This document shows, in pieces, positions 18,257 to 27,367 of a stretch of 43,355 nucleotides of DNA. Every line of letters starts with the position of its first letter. The stretch's first letter is position 1. Source of the stretch: an uncultured Cocleimonas sp. (GTDB lineage Bacteria; Pseudomonadota; Gammaproteobacteria; Thiotrichales; Thiotrichaceae); NCBI GenBank assembly GCA_937929875.1, contig CALFUP010000161.1, forward strand, positions 1-43,355, read 5' to 3'. The translations under genes were made by a program, and so were the position numbers. The notes below the pieces were generated by a model. The model had not been told where the DNA came from, made no database searches, and saw only the letters and a list, made by a program, of their open reading frames with translations.

Positions 18257-19627
18257 ATGATCGAAAGCCGCTATAAAATTGAATACGTCTTCCCTAATGA
18301 AGACCAAGCTAAAAAGAAAGCCTCTCCGTTCAGAGTATTATGGTATTTACTCCTTATCCCGCTCATAGGAATGGTTGTAGCAGCTATTACTTATGATTTT
18401 TCTTTCAAAGACTTATCTCGTGATTCACTTGTATTAATTGAAAAAGCCAAGGTGCAGGTTTTCAATCTTGGAGAGCAAAAAGTATCTATAGATTTAAAGG
18501 AAACAGCTGAGAAACAGGCAATAGCACCCATAGAAAAACCAATTTCAAAAGTTGCAGAAGAAAAAACAGCTCCAATTATTGCCGTTGCTCCCATAGAAAA
18601 AATAGAACGATATAAATCAAAAATCTCTCAATTAAGTTCTCAACAAGAAGCGCAACTAAAATCCATCCAAGAACAAATTGAAAAAAATTCAGCATTTTCA
18701 AAAAAACTTAATTCAATATCGGAACAGTTAGTTCTTGAACAAATAAAAAATCAGCAGTTGAACTCTTTGGTCACAGAACAAGAAAAAGACAGATTAGAGT
18801 TAGAAGAACAATACAATAAGGCTCTAGAAAAGACTGATATTGCCTCGATTCAAAGTACTAATAAAGCCTCAAAAAATCAGATATCTACTAAAGAAACTAT
18901 AGAACAAGTGCCTACTGAGGTTAACAAGGAAGAGATTAACGTAACTAAAGTTCAGGAGAATGAAGATGCTGTTCTAGTAACGACAAAAGAAATTACTCAG
19001 ACAGCAGAGATAGTAGATCAAAGCGAGAAATCTGAAACTGATAAAATCATCGAAGCTATGACTACAATAGCTAAAGATACCACTAGTGAAACAGAAAAAA
19101 ACGTATCGACAGTTAATAAAACTAGTGAAAAGTTAGATACACAATCAAAAAACAAAGAAATTGCTAACCCAAAAAAAGAAGAAGCTAATAATAATGTTAC
19201 CGAACTAGTGAAAGTAAAAGAAATCATTAAAACTCCCAAAACTGAAGAAGTAACGGAGTTATCTGAAACGGATAAAATTATTAAAGCAATGAGCACGACC
19301 ACAAAAGTTAACACTAGCGAGAAACTCGCCGAAGTTGATAAAACCAAGTCTAAAACAACAGAGCTTAAATCAAGCATTAATTCAATTACTGACAATGAAG
19401 ACACCGATGTCAGCTCAACTGAATATGCAACAAAAGTGACTGAAACTAACACTACCGAGATAAGCAATACTTCTAAAAATGATATTGCAGAATCAGAGAA
19501 AGTTATAAAAACAACAGAAGCTGAAAAAAAAGAAGTATCTTCAGTGGATGCGATTATAGCTGCTATGCAGGAAACTAAAACAACGAGTAGTTCGGATGAT
19601 CAGAGTAAGACTGTCGATTCAAAATAA
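18257..19627 (+). CDS. Membrane-anchored coiled-coil protein with three short C-terminal repeats
   Basis: A 456-residue protein of unknown function. One membrane helix lies at about 27-45 with a basic cytoplasmic side before it. A coiled coil (about 115-185, Gln/Glu/Lys/Leu-rich) follows, then a long Lys/Glu/Thr/Ser-rich, probably disordered tail. A short motif of the form S-x-x-D-x-I-I-x-A-M occurs three times, at about residues 259, 336 and 429 (SETDKIIEAMT, SETDKIIKAMS, SSVDAIIAAMQ), the last close to the C-terminus. No good ribosome-binding site precedes the ATG, which sits in very AT-rich sequence. It follows the motor-like operon on the same strand and converges on ccmI. Membership in the motor-like system is possible but unproven. 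Confidence 0.55.
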   Translation: MIESRYKIEYVFPNEDQAKKKASPFRVLWYLLLIPLIGMVVAAITYDFSFKDLSRDSLVLIEKAKVQVFNLGEQKVSIDLKETAEKQAIAPIEKPISKVAEEKTAPIIAVAPIEKIERYKSKISQLSSQQEAQLKSIQEQIEKNSAFSKKLNSISEQLVLEQIKNQQLNSLVTEQEKDRLELEEQYNKALEKTDIASIQSTNKASKNQISTKETIEQVPTEVNKEEINVTKVQENEDAVLVTTKEITQTAEIVDQSEKSETDKIIEAMTTIAKDTTSETEKNVSTVNKTSEKLDTQSKNKEIANPKKEEANNNVTELVKVKEIIKTPKTEEVTELSETDKIIKAMSTTTKVNTSEKLAEVDKTKSKTTELKSSINSITDNEDTDVSSTEYATKVTETNTTEISNTSKNDIAESEKVIKTTEAEKKEVSSVDAIIAAMQETKTTSSSDDQSKTVDSK

Positions 19628-19638
19628 GGTCTTAATCC

Positions 19639-19653
19639 CGTTTAGACTAAACG
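19639..19653. terminator. Short palindrome between convergent genes
   Basis: CGTTTAG-A-CTAAACG is a perfect 15-base palindrome, 12 bases after the 18257 gene stop and downstream of ccmI on the other strand. It could end transcription from either side, but neither flank has a clear T-run. Confidence 0.3.
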
Positions 19654-19733
19654 CAAAATAAAAATTGCTAACCACTACAAACTATCAAATGATGAGTATA
19701 TTTACCTTAGCAGCCAAGATAAAAATGGACGAG

Positions 19734-21032
19734 TTACTTTTTGTATATCTCGTTTATTTCTAGGGAAATACTATCACCTGACTGAACCTCGGTTTTTTCA
19801 TTATATAAATCACCGTTATTAGGTATTGGCTGACCTGTTTTAGAAATTCTAGCGCCAACAGCAACATTCTTAAAGGCAGATAGTTTTAGGTTTGGCATCA
19901 TCGCCATTTCATCATTAAGTACCACTTCTAAAGGAAGATCTTTTACCTGCTTGCGCACTGCAGCGAGTGGCATTGGTGGTCCACTCATAGCTTTAGCATA
20001 GATAAACACATAGTCTTCAGGCGAAGCTTTATCTTTAAGAGTATTTGATAGTGAGATATTTACTTTTATTCCCACATCATTAGAAACCGTGTTATTTAGT
20101 TTAGAAGAGTCTGTATTTTCTGTAGAAGGTTTCTCAAGGTTAGCCTCAAGTTCACTTTTTTGATCAGAGTTCAAACGACTCTTAGCTTCAGCAATTAAAT
20201 TCTTTACGGCTGTTTGCTCATCCGGCTTATCATTCAAAAATGGAAGTACTTTTTGCCATTGAATAATTGCTTCGGGATATTCGCCCGATTGACTAGCTGC
20301 CATTCCAGACAACCATAGTGCGGTTATATTTTGCGGCTCAAACGTTAAGGCTTTTTTTACTAGCTCCCTTGGTCTTCCTACAAGTAGTCCGTTATTACTC
20401 ATAGATAGAGCATCAGCTAAAGAAAGCATAGTCTCCGCACGATCAGGACGTAAACTCAATGACTTGTCAAACGAATCTGCTGCTTCAGAAAAACTCTTCA
20501 ACAACATATAAGAACGTCCTAACATATACCAACCTTTAGGATCAGTAGGGTTGCTCTCCATTTCAGCTTTTAAACGACTAGTGATTAGTTCTACATCTGG
20601 TGAACCGTCTGCTTTTAGAGGCATACGAGCTTTGACAGCTTCTTTAGCTGTTACTTTAGGATCTAATTCCTTAGCAAAATCGAGATTGCCTAAGTGCAAA
20701 TAAACGGGAATGGCAATCAACGGAATAAGTAATAAAACTGGCCAAGTATCAATAAATGTAGATCCACTATGCTTATCAGTCTTTAATGAATTCAGTTCTG
20801 TTTGCTTTAAATCATTAAACAAAGACAGTTCTAATTCATCTTTGGTAGCTTGATAGCTTTCCGGATCAATATCATTCTGCTCATATCTAAGCTCTAACTC
20901 AGTCAGCTGTTCTTTAACGATTGAAATATTCTGTTCACGAGTTGCATCTTGCACATCTTCACGTCTAAACAATGCGGGCAAAATAAAAGCCAAGGCGATA
21001 ATGATTAATATCGCGCTAATTATCCAAAACAT
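19734..21032 (-). CDS. ccmI: Cytochrome c maturation protein CcmI (TPR apocytochrome chaperone)
   Basis: CcmI binds apocytochrome c and presents it to the CcmF/H haem ligation complex. The 432-residue product has an N-terminal membrane helix (about 1-20, WIISAILIIIALAFILPALF) and a cytoplasmic helical loop. A second helix (about 92-110) leads to a periplasmic TPR domain (about 150-270, with DPKGWYMLGRSYMLLKSFSEAADSFDKSL). The C-terminal beta domain has VFIYAKAMSGPPMPLAAVR, typical of CcmI/CycH. It is last in the ccmCDEFGHI run, 5 bases after ccmH. Confidence 0.93.
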   Translation of the reverse strand: MFWIISAILIIIALAFILPALFRREDVQDATREQNISIVKEQLTELELRYEQNDIDPESYQATKDELELSLFNDLKQTELNSLKTDKHSGSTFIDTWPVLLLIPLIAIPVYLHLGNLDFAKELDPKVTAKEAVKARMPLKADGSPDVELITSRLKAEMESNPTDPKGWYMLGRSYMLLKSFSEAADSFDKSLSLRPDRAETMLSLADALSMSNNGLLVGRPRELVKKALTFEPQNITALWLSGMAASQSGEYPEAIIQWQKVLPFLNDKPDEQTAVKNLIAEAKSRLNSDQKSELEANLEKPSTENTDSSKLNNTVSNDVGIKVNISLSNTLKDKASPEDYVFIYAKAMSGPPMPLAAVRKQVKDLPLEVVLNDEMAMMPNLKLSAFKNVAVGARISKTGQPIPNNGDLYNEKTEVQSGDSISLEINEIYKK

Positions 21033-21037
21033 TTTAC

Positions 21038-21517
21038 TTACTTCTCGCTGCTAGAATTTGATTTCAACATGCTACGAACTGAATCACGTTCGTCATCACT
21101 TAATTGCTTAGGTGCTTGCTTAGATTGTTTCCGCACTATTCTCAATATCATAAATAAGCTTAAAAATAACAATAAAGGCGGCCCTACCCAAAGCAGAATA
21201 GTTTTACTTTTAAAAGGAGGTTTATAGAGAACAAAATCACCATAACGAGCCGTCATATAATTAACAACATCTTCACGGGATTTACCTTCTACAACCATTT
21301 CATAGGTTTTTTCACGCATATCGGTAGCCAACTCAGCGTTCGATTCTGCTAAATTTTGGTTCTGGCACTTCACACAGCGAAGCTCTGCAATTAAGTCTAA
21401 GTATAATTTTTCTCGCTGCTCATTTTCGAAGGTGTGAAATTCAATTTGAACAGCAATAGCTGATAAAGAAAAACTCATGAGTAAAGAGATCATCAGACTT
21501 CGCAATAGGTATTTCAT
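21038..21517 (-). CDS. ccmH: Cytochrome c maturation thiol oxidoreductase CcmH
   Basis: CcmH is a membrane-anchored periplasmic thiol-disulfide protein that reduces the CXXCH motif of apocytochrome c. The 159-residue product has a signal sequence, the active motif LRCVKCQNQNL (Cys48, Cys51) and a C-terminal membrane helix (about 107-125) followed by a basic tail. It is the short form (CcmL type) without a fused CcmI domain, consistent with the separate ccmI gene. The start overlaps the ccmG stop by 4 bases. Confidence 0.95.
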   Translation of the reverse strand: MKYLLRSLMISLLMSFSLSAIAVQIEFHTFENEQREKLYLDLIAELRCVKCQNQNLAESNAELATDMREKTYEMVVEGKSREDVVNYMTARYGDFVLYKPPFKSKTILLWVGPPLLLFLSLFMILRIVRKQSKQAPKQLSDDERDSVRSMLKSNSSSEK

Positions 21518-22065
21518 CTTTTCTCCTTTCGCAATTCTGTAATCAAAGGAACAAGAATTTGATCCATCGCTTCGTCATAAACTGGACCAGTAAACTTGTA
21601 ACGAACAATACCCTTCTTATCGACAACAAAAGTTTCAGGTACGCCAACGACACCCCAATCAAGACCTGCTGTTCCCTCTGTATCTACTGCGACTGATTGA
21701 TAAGGATTGCCATATCTAGCTAACCAAGCCAAGGCTTCGTCACCATAATCTTCAGTACCGTAATCTTTATAATTCAAACCAATGGTAGGTACTTTCATCT
21801 TTTCAATTAAACGACTCAATACTTTATGTTCAGCTCGGCAAGAAACACACCAAGATGCCCACAAATTCAAAACCCAAACCTCACCTTTCATTTCCTTTGC
21901 TGTAACCATTTCTTCAGGTTTATATAGTTTGGGTAGAGAAAAGTTAGGAGCAGGCTGACCAATAAAAGGAGATGGAATTACTTTTGGATCATTTTTCAAC
22001 CCAAATAACATCAAACCAACTAAAGCCATAAAAGCAATTAAGGGAATAAAGTACTTCTTGTTCAC
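21514..22065 (-). CDS. ccmG: Periplasmic thioredoxin-like protein CcmG (DsbE)
   Basis: CcmG/DsbE passes reducing power to CcmH and apocytochrome during haem attachment. The 183-residue product has an N-terminal membrane anchor (about 7-23) and a thioredoxin fold with the active site WCVSC (Cys73, Cys76). The GVVGVPETFVVDKKG segment holds the cis-Pro loop. Four-base overlaps with both ccmF and ccmH indicate coupling. Confidence 0.96.
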   Translation of the reverse strand: MNKKYFIPLIAFMALVGLMLFGLKNDPKVIPSPFIGQPAPNFSLPKLYKPEEMVTAKEMKGEVWVLNLWASWCVSCRAEHKVLSRLIEKMKVPTIGLNYKDYGTEDYGDEALAWLARYGNPYQSVAVDTEGTAGLDWGVVGVPETFVVDKKGIVRYKFTGPVYDEAMDQILVPLITELRKEKR

Positions 22066-24047
22066 GCAGTTACACCTGGAGTATTTTTTGATGTATCTTT
22101 AATCTTATTAGCGCTTTGAACAGGCTCCACAACTATCTTCTTCATACGCCTATAACGTTTATCAAAGGCAGCTAATAAACCACCAAATCCCATTAAAACT
22201 GCACCCAACCAAATCCATCTAACAAAGGGCTTATGATACAAACGGAAACTCCAAGCGTTATTTCCTAAAGGCTCACCCAAAGCTACAAATAAATCACGAG
22301 TAAATCCTGCATCAATACCTGCTTCTGTCATAGGCATCTGATCACGCCCATAGTCGCGCTTTTCTGGATGCATATTATTTACTAGCTCGCCGTTTAATGA
22401 GACATCCATCGTGGCGCGATTAGCGATATAATTATCCACTTTTACTGATTCGATTTTTTTGAAAGCAAAATTATATCCGGCTAACTCATAACTCTGTCCC
22501 ACTTCAAGTCTGACGTCTTTTTCAGTGTCGTAAATAGAAACTAAAGTTATACCTATTACTGTCATAGCCATGCCAATGTGAGCAATCACAGAACCCCAAG
22601 CAGCCATGGGCAATTTAAACGGAGATCGACCAAGACTAAGCACCCACATCAAAGCAGCTAAAGTAACCCAACTGCCTAAGAATAGCCCTAAGCTTGTCAT
22701 GATATTAAAATCTGAGACTGTCACTAAAGGTAATACGAACGCAGCTACCAAGCTAACTGTTAAGGGTAACCAAGTCTTCTTCAGTATTCTGCTAGGCTCA
22801 TCTTTTTTCCAACGCAAGAAAAAACCAAAACCCATCGTTATATAGAGCAAAACTCCTAGCGGTATAATGACGCTATTGAAATATGGAGGTCCCACCGATA
22901 TTTTTCCTGAGCTGAAAGCATCAATAATCAAAGGGTATAGCGTTCCTAACAACACGGTAGCGGTCATTACGATCAAAATAACGTTGTTAACTAATAAACC
23001 TGACTCTCGTGAGACCAGAGAAAAAGCACCTACTGAACGAAATTTATGCGCTCTGAATGCAAAGAGGACAAGTGACGAACCGATAACAGCTAATAAGAAA
23101 ATAAGAATAAACAAACCACGTTCAGGATCACTCGCGAAAGAATGTACCGATGTCAAAATACCAGAACGGACTAAGAACGTGCCCAATAAGCTTAATGAGA
23201 AACCGAGAATACAAAGCAGTATTGTCCACGCTTTGAAGCTGGCACGCTTTTCAGTGACCGCTAGAGAATGGATTAAAGCCGTGCCGACAATCCAAGGCAT
23301 TAATGATGCATTTTCAACAGGATCCCAGAACCACCAGCCGCCCCATCCTAATTCGTAATACGCCCACCAACTACCCAAAGCTATACCAAAAGTCAAAAAC
23401 ACCCAAGCAATGTTAGTCCAAGGTCTTGCCCAACGGGCCCATGCAGCGTCTAATTTACCATCAATCATGGCTGCGATAGCAAAAGAGAAGGCTACCGACA
23501 AGCCTACATAACCCATATACAACATAGGCGGATGAACCGCTAAACCGAAGTCTTGCAATAACGGATTTAGTTGACGTCCTTCAAGCGGTATTTGCAAGAG
23601 TCGTTCAAAAGGATTCGACGTTAACAGCATAAACAGCATAAAGCCTACGCCAATCAGGCCCATCACACTGAGGACTCGCGCCAGCATCACAGGTGGAATA
23701 CCTTTACTGAAAAAACCAACTGCAGCTCCCCAACCTCCTAGTACCAATGCCCATAATAATAACGAACCTTCATGAGCGCCCCAAAGTGCTGACACTCTAA
23801 ACAGAGTAGGCATTTGCGAGTTGGAATTGTTAGCTACGTATTTAACCGAAAAATCATTGCTCAAAAAAGCATAGAGCAAACAAACAAATGAAATAGTTAA
23901 CAAAAACATTTGTGCAAATGAAGCAGGCTTTGCTATTGATACCCAATGATTTTTTCCTATCAAAGAGCCAACTAACGGAAAAACACCTTGGACGAGTGCA
24001 ACGGATAACGCCAAGATCAGAGCAAAATGCCCTATTTCAGGAATCAT
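22062..24047 (-). CDS. ccmF: Haem lyase subunit CcmF
   Basis: CcmF is the multi-span membrane protein that catalyses covalent attachment of haem to apocytochrome c. The 661-residue length and about 14-15 predicted membrane helices fit the family. The haem-handling WWD motif is clear in the middle (GWGGWWFWDPVENASLMPW), and the early motif HPPMLYMGYVG is also present. The start shares one base with the ccmE stop (TAATG) and the end overlaps ccmG by 4 bases. Confidence 0.97.
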   Translation of the reverse strand: MIPEIGHFALILALSVALVQGVFPLVGSLIGKNHWVSIAKPASFAQMFLLTISFVCLLYAFLSNDFSVKYVANNSNSQMPTLFRVSALWGAHEGSLLLWALVLGGWGAAVGFFSKGIPPVMLARVLSVMGLIGVGFMLFMLLTSNPFERLLQIPLEGRQLNPLLQDFGLAVHPPMLYMGYVGLSVAFSFAIAAMIDGKLDAAWARWARPWTNIAWVFLTFGIALGSWWAYYELGWGGWWFWDPVENASLMPWIVGTALIHSLAVTEKRASFKAWTILLCILGFSLSLLGTFLVRSGILTSVHSFASDPERGLFILIFLLAVIGSSLVLFAFRAHKFRSVGAFSLVSRESGLLVNNVILIVMTATVLLGTLYPLIIDAFSSGKISVGPPYFNSVIIPLGVLLYITMGFGFFLRWKKDEPSRILKKTWLPLTVSLVAAFVLPLVTVSDFNIMTSLGLFLGSWVTLAALMWVLSLGRSPFKLPMAAWGSVIAHIGMAMTVIGITLVSIYDTEKDVRLEVGQSYELAGYNFAFKKIESVKVDNYIANRATMDVSLNGELVNNMHPEKRDYGRDQMPMTEAGIDAGFTRDLFVALGEPLGNNAWSFRLYHKPFVRWIWLGAVLMGFGGLLAAFDKRYRRMKKIVVEPVQSANKIKDTSKNTPGVTA

Positions 24048-24523
24048 TAATAAGTGCCTTTAGTTTTAGTTTCTTTCACTGAATTTGCTTTAGCAGGAGC
24101 ATGTTCTTTATTCAACGTATCTGATAATTCTTTGGGCATGTATTCCGCATCATGTTTTGCTAATACTTCCTCAGCATAGAACAGGCCATCATCGCCCATT
24201 TTTCCACGAGACACTTGGCTCTTACCTTCTGAAAATAAATCAGGCAGAATTTTTGTCGTGACCACGGTAATTTCATGATTGCGGTTATCACGAACGATAA
24301 AACGTGCTTCAAGTTCTGTTGCGCTGCGTTTAAGACTACCTTCTTTTACCAAACCACCCAAACGAAACACTTGTCCTTTAGGAACTTCACCCCCCAGCAC
24401 TTCTTCGGGTGTATGTAAATATGCAAGATTACCCTTCATTGCTTTGCCAATAAGCGCAGATGCTGCGCCTACACAGCATAAAGCCAGCAATACAAAAAAT
24501 AAGCGTTTCGTTCTTGGTTTCAT
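24047..24523 (-). CDS. ccmE: Haem chaperone CcmE
   Basis: CcmE holds haem covalently in the periplasm on its way from CcmC to CcmF. The 158-residue product has an N-terminal anchor (about 8-27) and an OB-fold beta domain. The conserved HxxxY motif is present, with haem-binding His124 and Tyr128 (LAKHDAEYMP), followed by a disordered tail. It follows ccmD by 75 bases, a gap with no visible structure. Confidence 0.96.
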   Translation of the reverse strand: MKPRTKRLFFVLLALCCVGAASALIGKAMKGNLAYLHTPEEVLGGEVPKGQVFRLGGLVKEGSLKRSATELEARFIVRDNRNHEITVVTTKILPDLFSEGKSQVSRGKMGDDGLFYAEEVLAKHDAEYMPKELSDTLNKEHAPAKANSVKETKTKGTY

Positions 24524-24598
24524 TACTCTTAATTCCTAAACTCTTTATTTACTAAGTTTGTTTTTCTGAATGAGATTTTTTAGATGCTCATAACATAT

Positions 24599-24769
24599 TT
24601 AATTCTGTTTACGTCTAGCATCTAATCGCTTAGTACGTTTAATCTGTTTAATAACAGAGCGTCTTTTCATTATTAAACTAACAGGCTCTAGTATCATCAG
24701 TGCCAATGCTATACCCATCGCACTCCAAATAAAGATTCCAAAACCTCCCATGCTAAAAAATTCAGTCAT
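24599..24769 (-). CDS. ccmD: Haem exporter protein CcmD
   Basis: A 56-residue protein read directly from the sequence between ccmC and ccmE. It starts MTEFFSMGGFGIFIWSAMG, has one membrane helix (about 10-34) and ends in a strongly basic tail (KRRSVIKQIKRTKRLDARRK). This is the standard CcmD layout: a short periplasmic N-terminus, one span and a basic cytoplasmic tail. The ATG overlaps the ccmC stop by 4 bases (ATGA). CcmD is needed to release holo-CcmE from the CcmABC complex. Confidence 0.9.
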   Translation of the reverse strand: MTEFFSMGGFGIFIWSAMGIALALMILEPVSLIMKRRSVIKQIKRTKRLDARRKQN

Positions 24770-25557
24770 GATCTTGTCTCCGTTCTTGCTTCTATTTTGG
24801 AGTTGCTAGTTTCAGCTAAACTTATTTCAGGTAAATTAGACACCCAAGTCGTCGAACGTTCCCGCTCTAATACAATTATTCTCGCACGCATCAGAGTCGT
24901 GGCGAAACTATACATCCAGAACCCCAATGTAGTGACTAACATTCCTATCAGAATATTAGATTCCACTCGTTTCAAAGAGGACTCTTGATGTAATGATGCA
25001 CATTGAGTCGGATCTGGGCAATTAACCGCATAATATATAATGGGTACTAAAGCCAAACCAACTAAAGCCAATAGCGCCGAAGCTTTATCCGAACGTCTGA
25101 CATCATCGATCGCCGATTGCAGAGCAATGTAACCAATATAAACAAAGAGTAATATTAAGAAGGTCGTCAGTTTGGGATCCCAATCCCAATAAGTCCCCCA
25201 ACTGGTTTTACCCCAAATAGCGCCTGTTGCAAGAGCAATAATCGTCATCACTGTTCCTGTTACAGCCGTAGCTGAGGCAAGCATATAGGATAGTCGAGTA
25301 TTAAAAATGAGCCCCAACATCGCCCAAAAGACCATTACAGCGTATAGCCACATCGCCATCCAAGCAGATGCTACATGTACATAAATAATTCGATAGTATT
25401 GTTTTTGATCATTCAAGATATCGGCGGTTTTGAAGAATCCCCAATACAAGCCACCCAAAATAAGCATTATGGCTGCGATCCAGAACAACGGGATCAACTT
25501 TCCTGCCAATGGATAGAAGCTCATGGGAGCTGAATATTTAAACCAATTAATTTTCAT
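24766..25557 (-). CDS. ccmC: Haem transporter/ligase CcmC
   Basis: CcmC transfers haem to CcmE at the periplasmic face. The 263-residue product has six predicted membrane helices and the WWD-family motif WGTYWDWDPKLT between helices 3 and 4. A periplasmic His lies in the YVHVASAWM segment before the motif and another in SLHQESS after it, likely the haem axial ligands. The length is typical. It overlaps ccmD by 4 bases and is separated from ccmB by 235 bases, which is unusual for a ccm operon. Confidence 0.96.
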   Translation of the reverse strand: MKINWFKYSAPMSFYPLAGKLIPLFWIAAIMLILGGLYWGFFKTADILNDQKQYYRIIYVHVASAWMAMWLYAVMVFWAMLGLIFNTRLSYMLASATAVTGTVMTIIALATGAIWGKTSWGTYWDWDPKLTTFLILLFVYIGYIALQSAIDDVRRSDKASALLALVGLALVPIIYYAVNCPDPTQCASLHQESSLKRVESNILIGMLVTTLGFWMYSFATTLMRARIIVLERERSTTWVSNLPEISLAETSNSKIEARTETRS

Positions 25558-25792
25558 TCTTAGTTCTTTAAACCTTATTTAGCTGATTTATCCGTTTAAA
25601 TAGATTACAAATGACAGCTCTGTTGAGCTTGTCGAACACACCTCCCCACTTATTGAATGTATTTAATCTTTAAATGGAAAAAATCGCTATTCTGATAAAA
25701 CTATTAATGGGTGATTATAATACGAAATACAAGGTTACTTTCATAAAAAAGATGAACTGAAAGGCTCAATAAGACCGCTCAAATTCCCTCAT
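25558..25792. other. Intergenic gap splitting ccmAB from ccmCDEFGHI, with degenerate repeat
   Basis: This gap interrupts what is often a continuous operon. It contains GTTGAGCTTGTCGAAC followed by a decayed copy of the dispersed repeat (25637-25655, CACACCTCCCCACTTATTG). A promoter for ccmC may lie here, but I could not identify one. Confidence 0.5.
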
Positions 25793-26464
25793 TTATTCTA
25801 AAGAAATTTTTAATGCAGCTGCAGTTACCCAAGGCGAAAAGACTATAGATAAAAGACTGAATGCTAATAGCAATAAAACATAAGGTTCAATGCTCACACC
25901 AGTTATCATGCTAGTCGATATTGCTCCAGCGCCATAGACCAATACAGGAATATACAAAGGTAATACCAACAAAGAAACCAAAACTCCTCCGCCACGTAAA
26001 CCTAGGGTTAAAGCGGCTGCAATAGCGCCCAACATGCTTAAGACAGGTGTACCGATGAATAACACGAACATCATGACGAATATTGAATCCATCGGTAGGT
26101 GATAAAAAAGCCCCAGTAAAGGAGAAATTAACACCAATGGCAGTCCCGTTAATAACCAATGTGCTAAAATTTTTGCGAATACTGACATTGAGAGGGAACT
26201 TGGAGACAACACTATCTTCTCCAAGGTTCCATCCTCGTAATCTGCGCTAAACAATCTATCTAATGCAAGTGTAGAAGCTAATAAAGCAGCAATCCAAACC
26301 ACTCCAGGCGCCATCTGCTGGAGTATCTTTTCTTCAGTGCCTACACCAAGTGGAAATAAACTAATGACCACGATAAAGAAAAACAACACCGTGAAGATTT
26401 CGCTGCGGCGTCTCAGTGCTAGTAACAGATCTCTTTTGAGAATAGTCCCAAATGCACTAGTCAT
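25793..26464 (-). CDS. ccmB: Haem exporter permease CcmB
   Basis: CcmB is the integral membrane partner of the CcmA ATPase. The 223-residue product has six predicted membrane helices. Family-typical segments are LLLALRRRSEIFTVLFFFI at the N-terminus and LDRLFSADYEDGTLEKIVLS in the cytoplasmic loop. The length is as expected. The start overlaps ccmA by 8 bases. Confidence 0.96.
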   Translation of the reverse strand: MTSAFGTILKRDLLLALRRRSEIFTVLFFFIVVISLFPLGVGTEEKILQQMAPGVVWIAALLASTLALDRLFSADYEDGTLEKIVLSPSSLSMSVFAKILAHWLLTGLPLVLISPLLGLFYHLPMDSIFVMMFVLFIGTPVLSMLGAIAAALTLGLRGGGVLVSLLVLPLYIPVLVYGAGAISTSMITGVSIEPYVLLLLAFSLLSIVFSPWVTAAALKISLE

Positions 26465-27119
26465 CGCTTGAAGTACTTTCGTTACCAGTAGAACTACTAT
26501 TTAGATCAAGTGAAATGCTAAGAATTTCTCCGTTAGTCAAAGGCACTTCTTGATGCGTGGTGAGAATCGCCATACCCTCATTTTCAATATGCTTAGCAAT
26601 GACTTCTTGTAATAATTTAACGGCAAAACCATCTAGAGCGACAAAAGGCTCGTCTAAAACCCATAGTTTTGCTTTACTTAACAACAAGCCAGCCAGAGCT
26701 ACACGGCGCTTTTGCCCTTGAGAAAGGTGTGCTGTTGGCTTGTATTCAGAGCCAAACAAACCAATATCATCAAGTGCTTGTAGCAAATCATCTTCTGAGT
26801 ATGTTTCACCTGCAAGTGCCGTGTTTATTTGAAGGTTCTCTAAAGCACTAAGATCAGCTTTAATGGCATTATGATGACCAAGATAAAATAAATCTTTAAG
26901 GTATTCTTCTCCTAATTTCTTTATTGACTTACCGTTCCAATGAACCTCACCCGCTTCTGGCTGATAAAGACCACAAAGTGTTCTCAGCAAGGTGGTTTTT
27001 CCGGTGCCGTTTTGACCTTCAATACGCATTAGCTGCTTGCTTCTTAAGGCAAAAGAAAGCTCTGAGAAAAGTTCTTTTTCTCCGCGTTGACATTGTAATT
27101 TAATAACTTCTAGAGACAT
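26457..27119 (-). CDS. ccmA: Haem exporter ATP-binding protein CcmA
   Basis: CcmA is the ABC ATPase that drives release of holo-CcmE from CcmC. The 220-residue product has Walker A GQNGTGKT (35-42), the signature LSQGQKRRVALAGLLL, Walker B LWVLDEPFVALD and the switch His in TTHQEV. It heads the ccm cluster and diverges from the 27368 gene across a 248-base gap that must carry its promoter. Confidence 0.96.
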   Translation of the reverse strand: MSLEVIKLQCQRGEKELFSELSFALRSKQLMRIEGQNGTGKTTLLRTLCGLYQPEAGEVHWNGKSIKKLGEEYLKDLFYLGHHNAIKADLSALENLQINTALAGETYSEDDLLQALDDIGLFGSEYKPTAHLSQGQKRRVALAGLLLSKAKLWVLDEPFVALDGFAVKLLQEVIAKHIENEGMAILTTHQEVPLTNGEILSISLDLNSSSTGNESTSSDD

Positions 27120-27367
27120 TCGGCTAGTTTAAAGAAAATCAGCATGGGGGTCGAGCGAATAGCTCCAGACTTATCACTAAAGATCATATATATAAAAGAA
27201 ATAGAACCTCATCACTCAAAGGCATTCACGCTCTATTAAAACTCATTCTTATATTTTTCTGAAACACATAAAAGTGATAGATGAACCCAAACTAAAAAAT
27301 CTGTATGATTGCATTTTTTACCGCGTTTTTGCGGCATTATTCCGCAGATAAGGCATATAGTTGATTC

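Noticed and set aside
19018-19467. 149-codon minus-strand open frame inside the 18257 gene
   Set aside because: It is the antisense of a low-complexity Lys/Glu/Thr-rich coding stretch, giving a Val/Ser/Leu-rich product with no start signal; it is a composition artefact.
22867-23358. 163-codon plus-strand frame inside ccmF
   Set aside because: It lies wholly antisense to a highly conserved gene and has no features of its own.
27330-27346. TGCGG/CCGCA hairpin 21 bases before the 27368 gene
   Set aside because: A 5-bp stem is weak and no alternative structure or leader peptide supports an attenuator.
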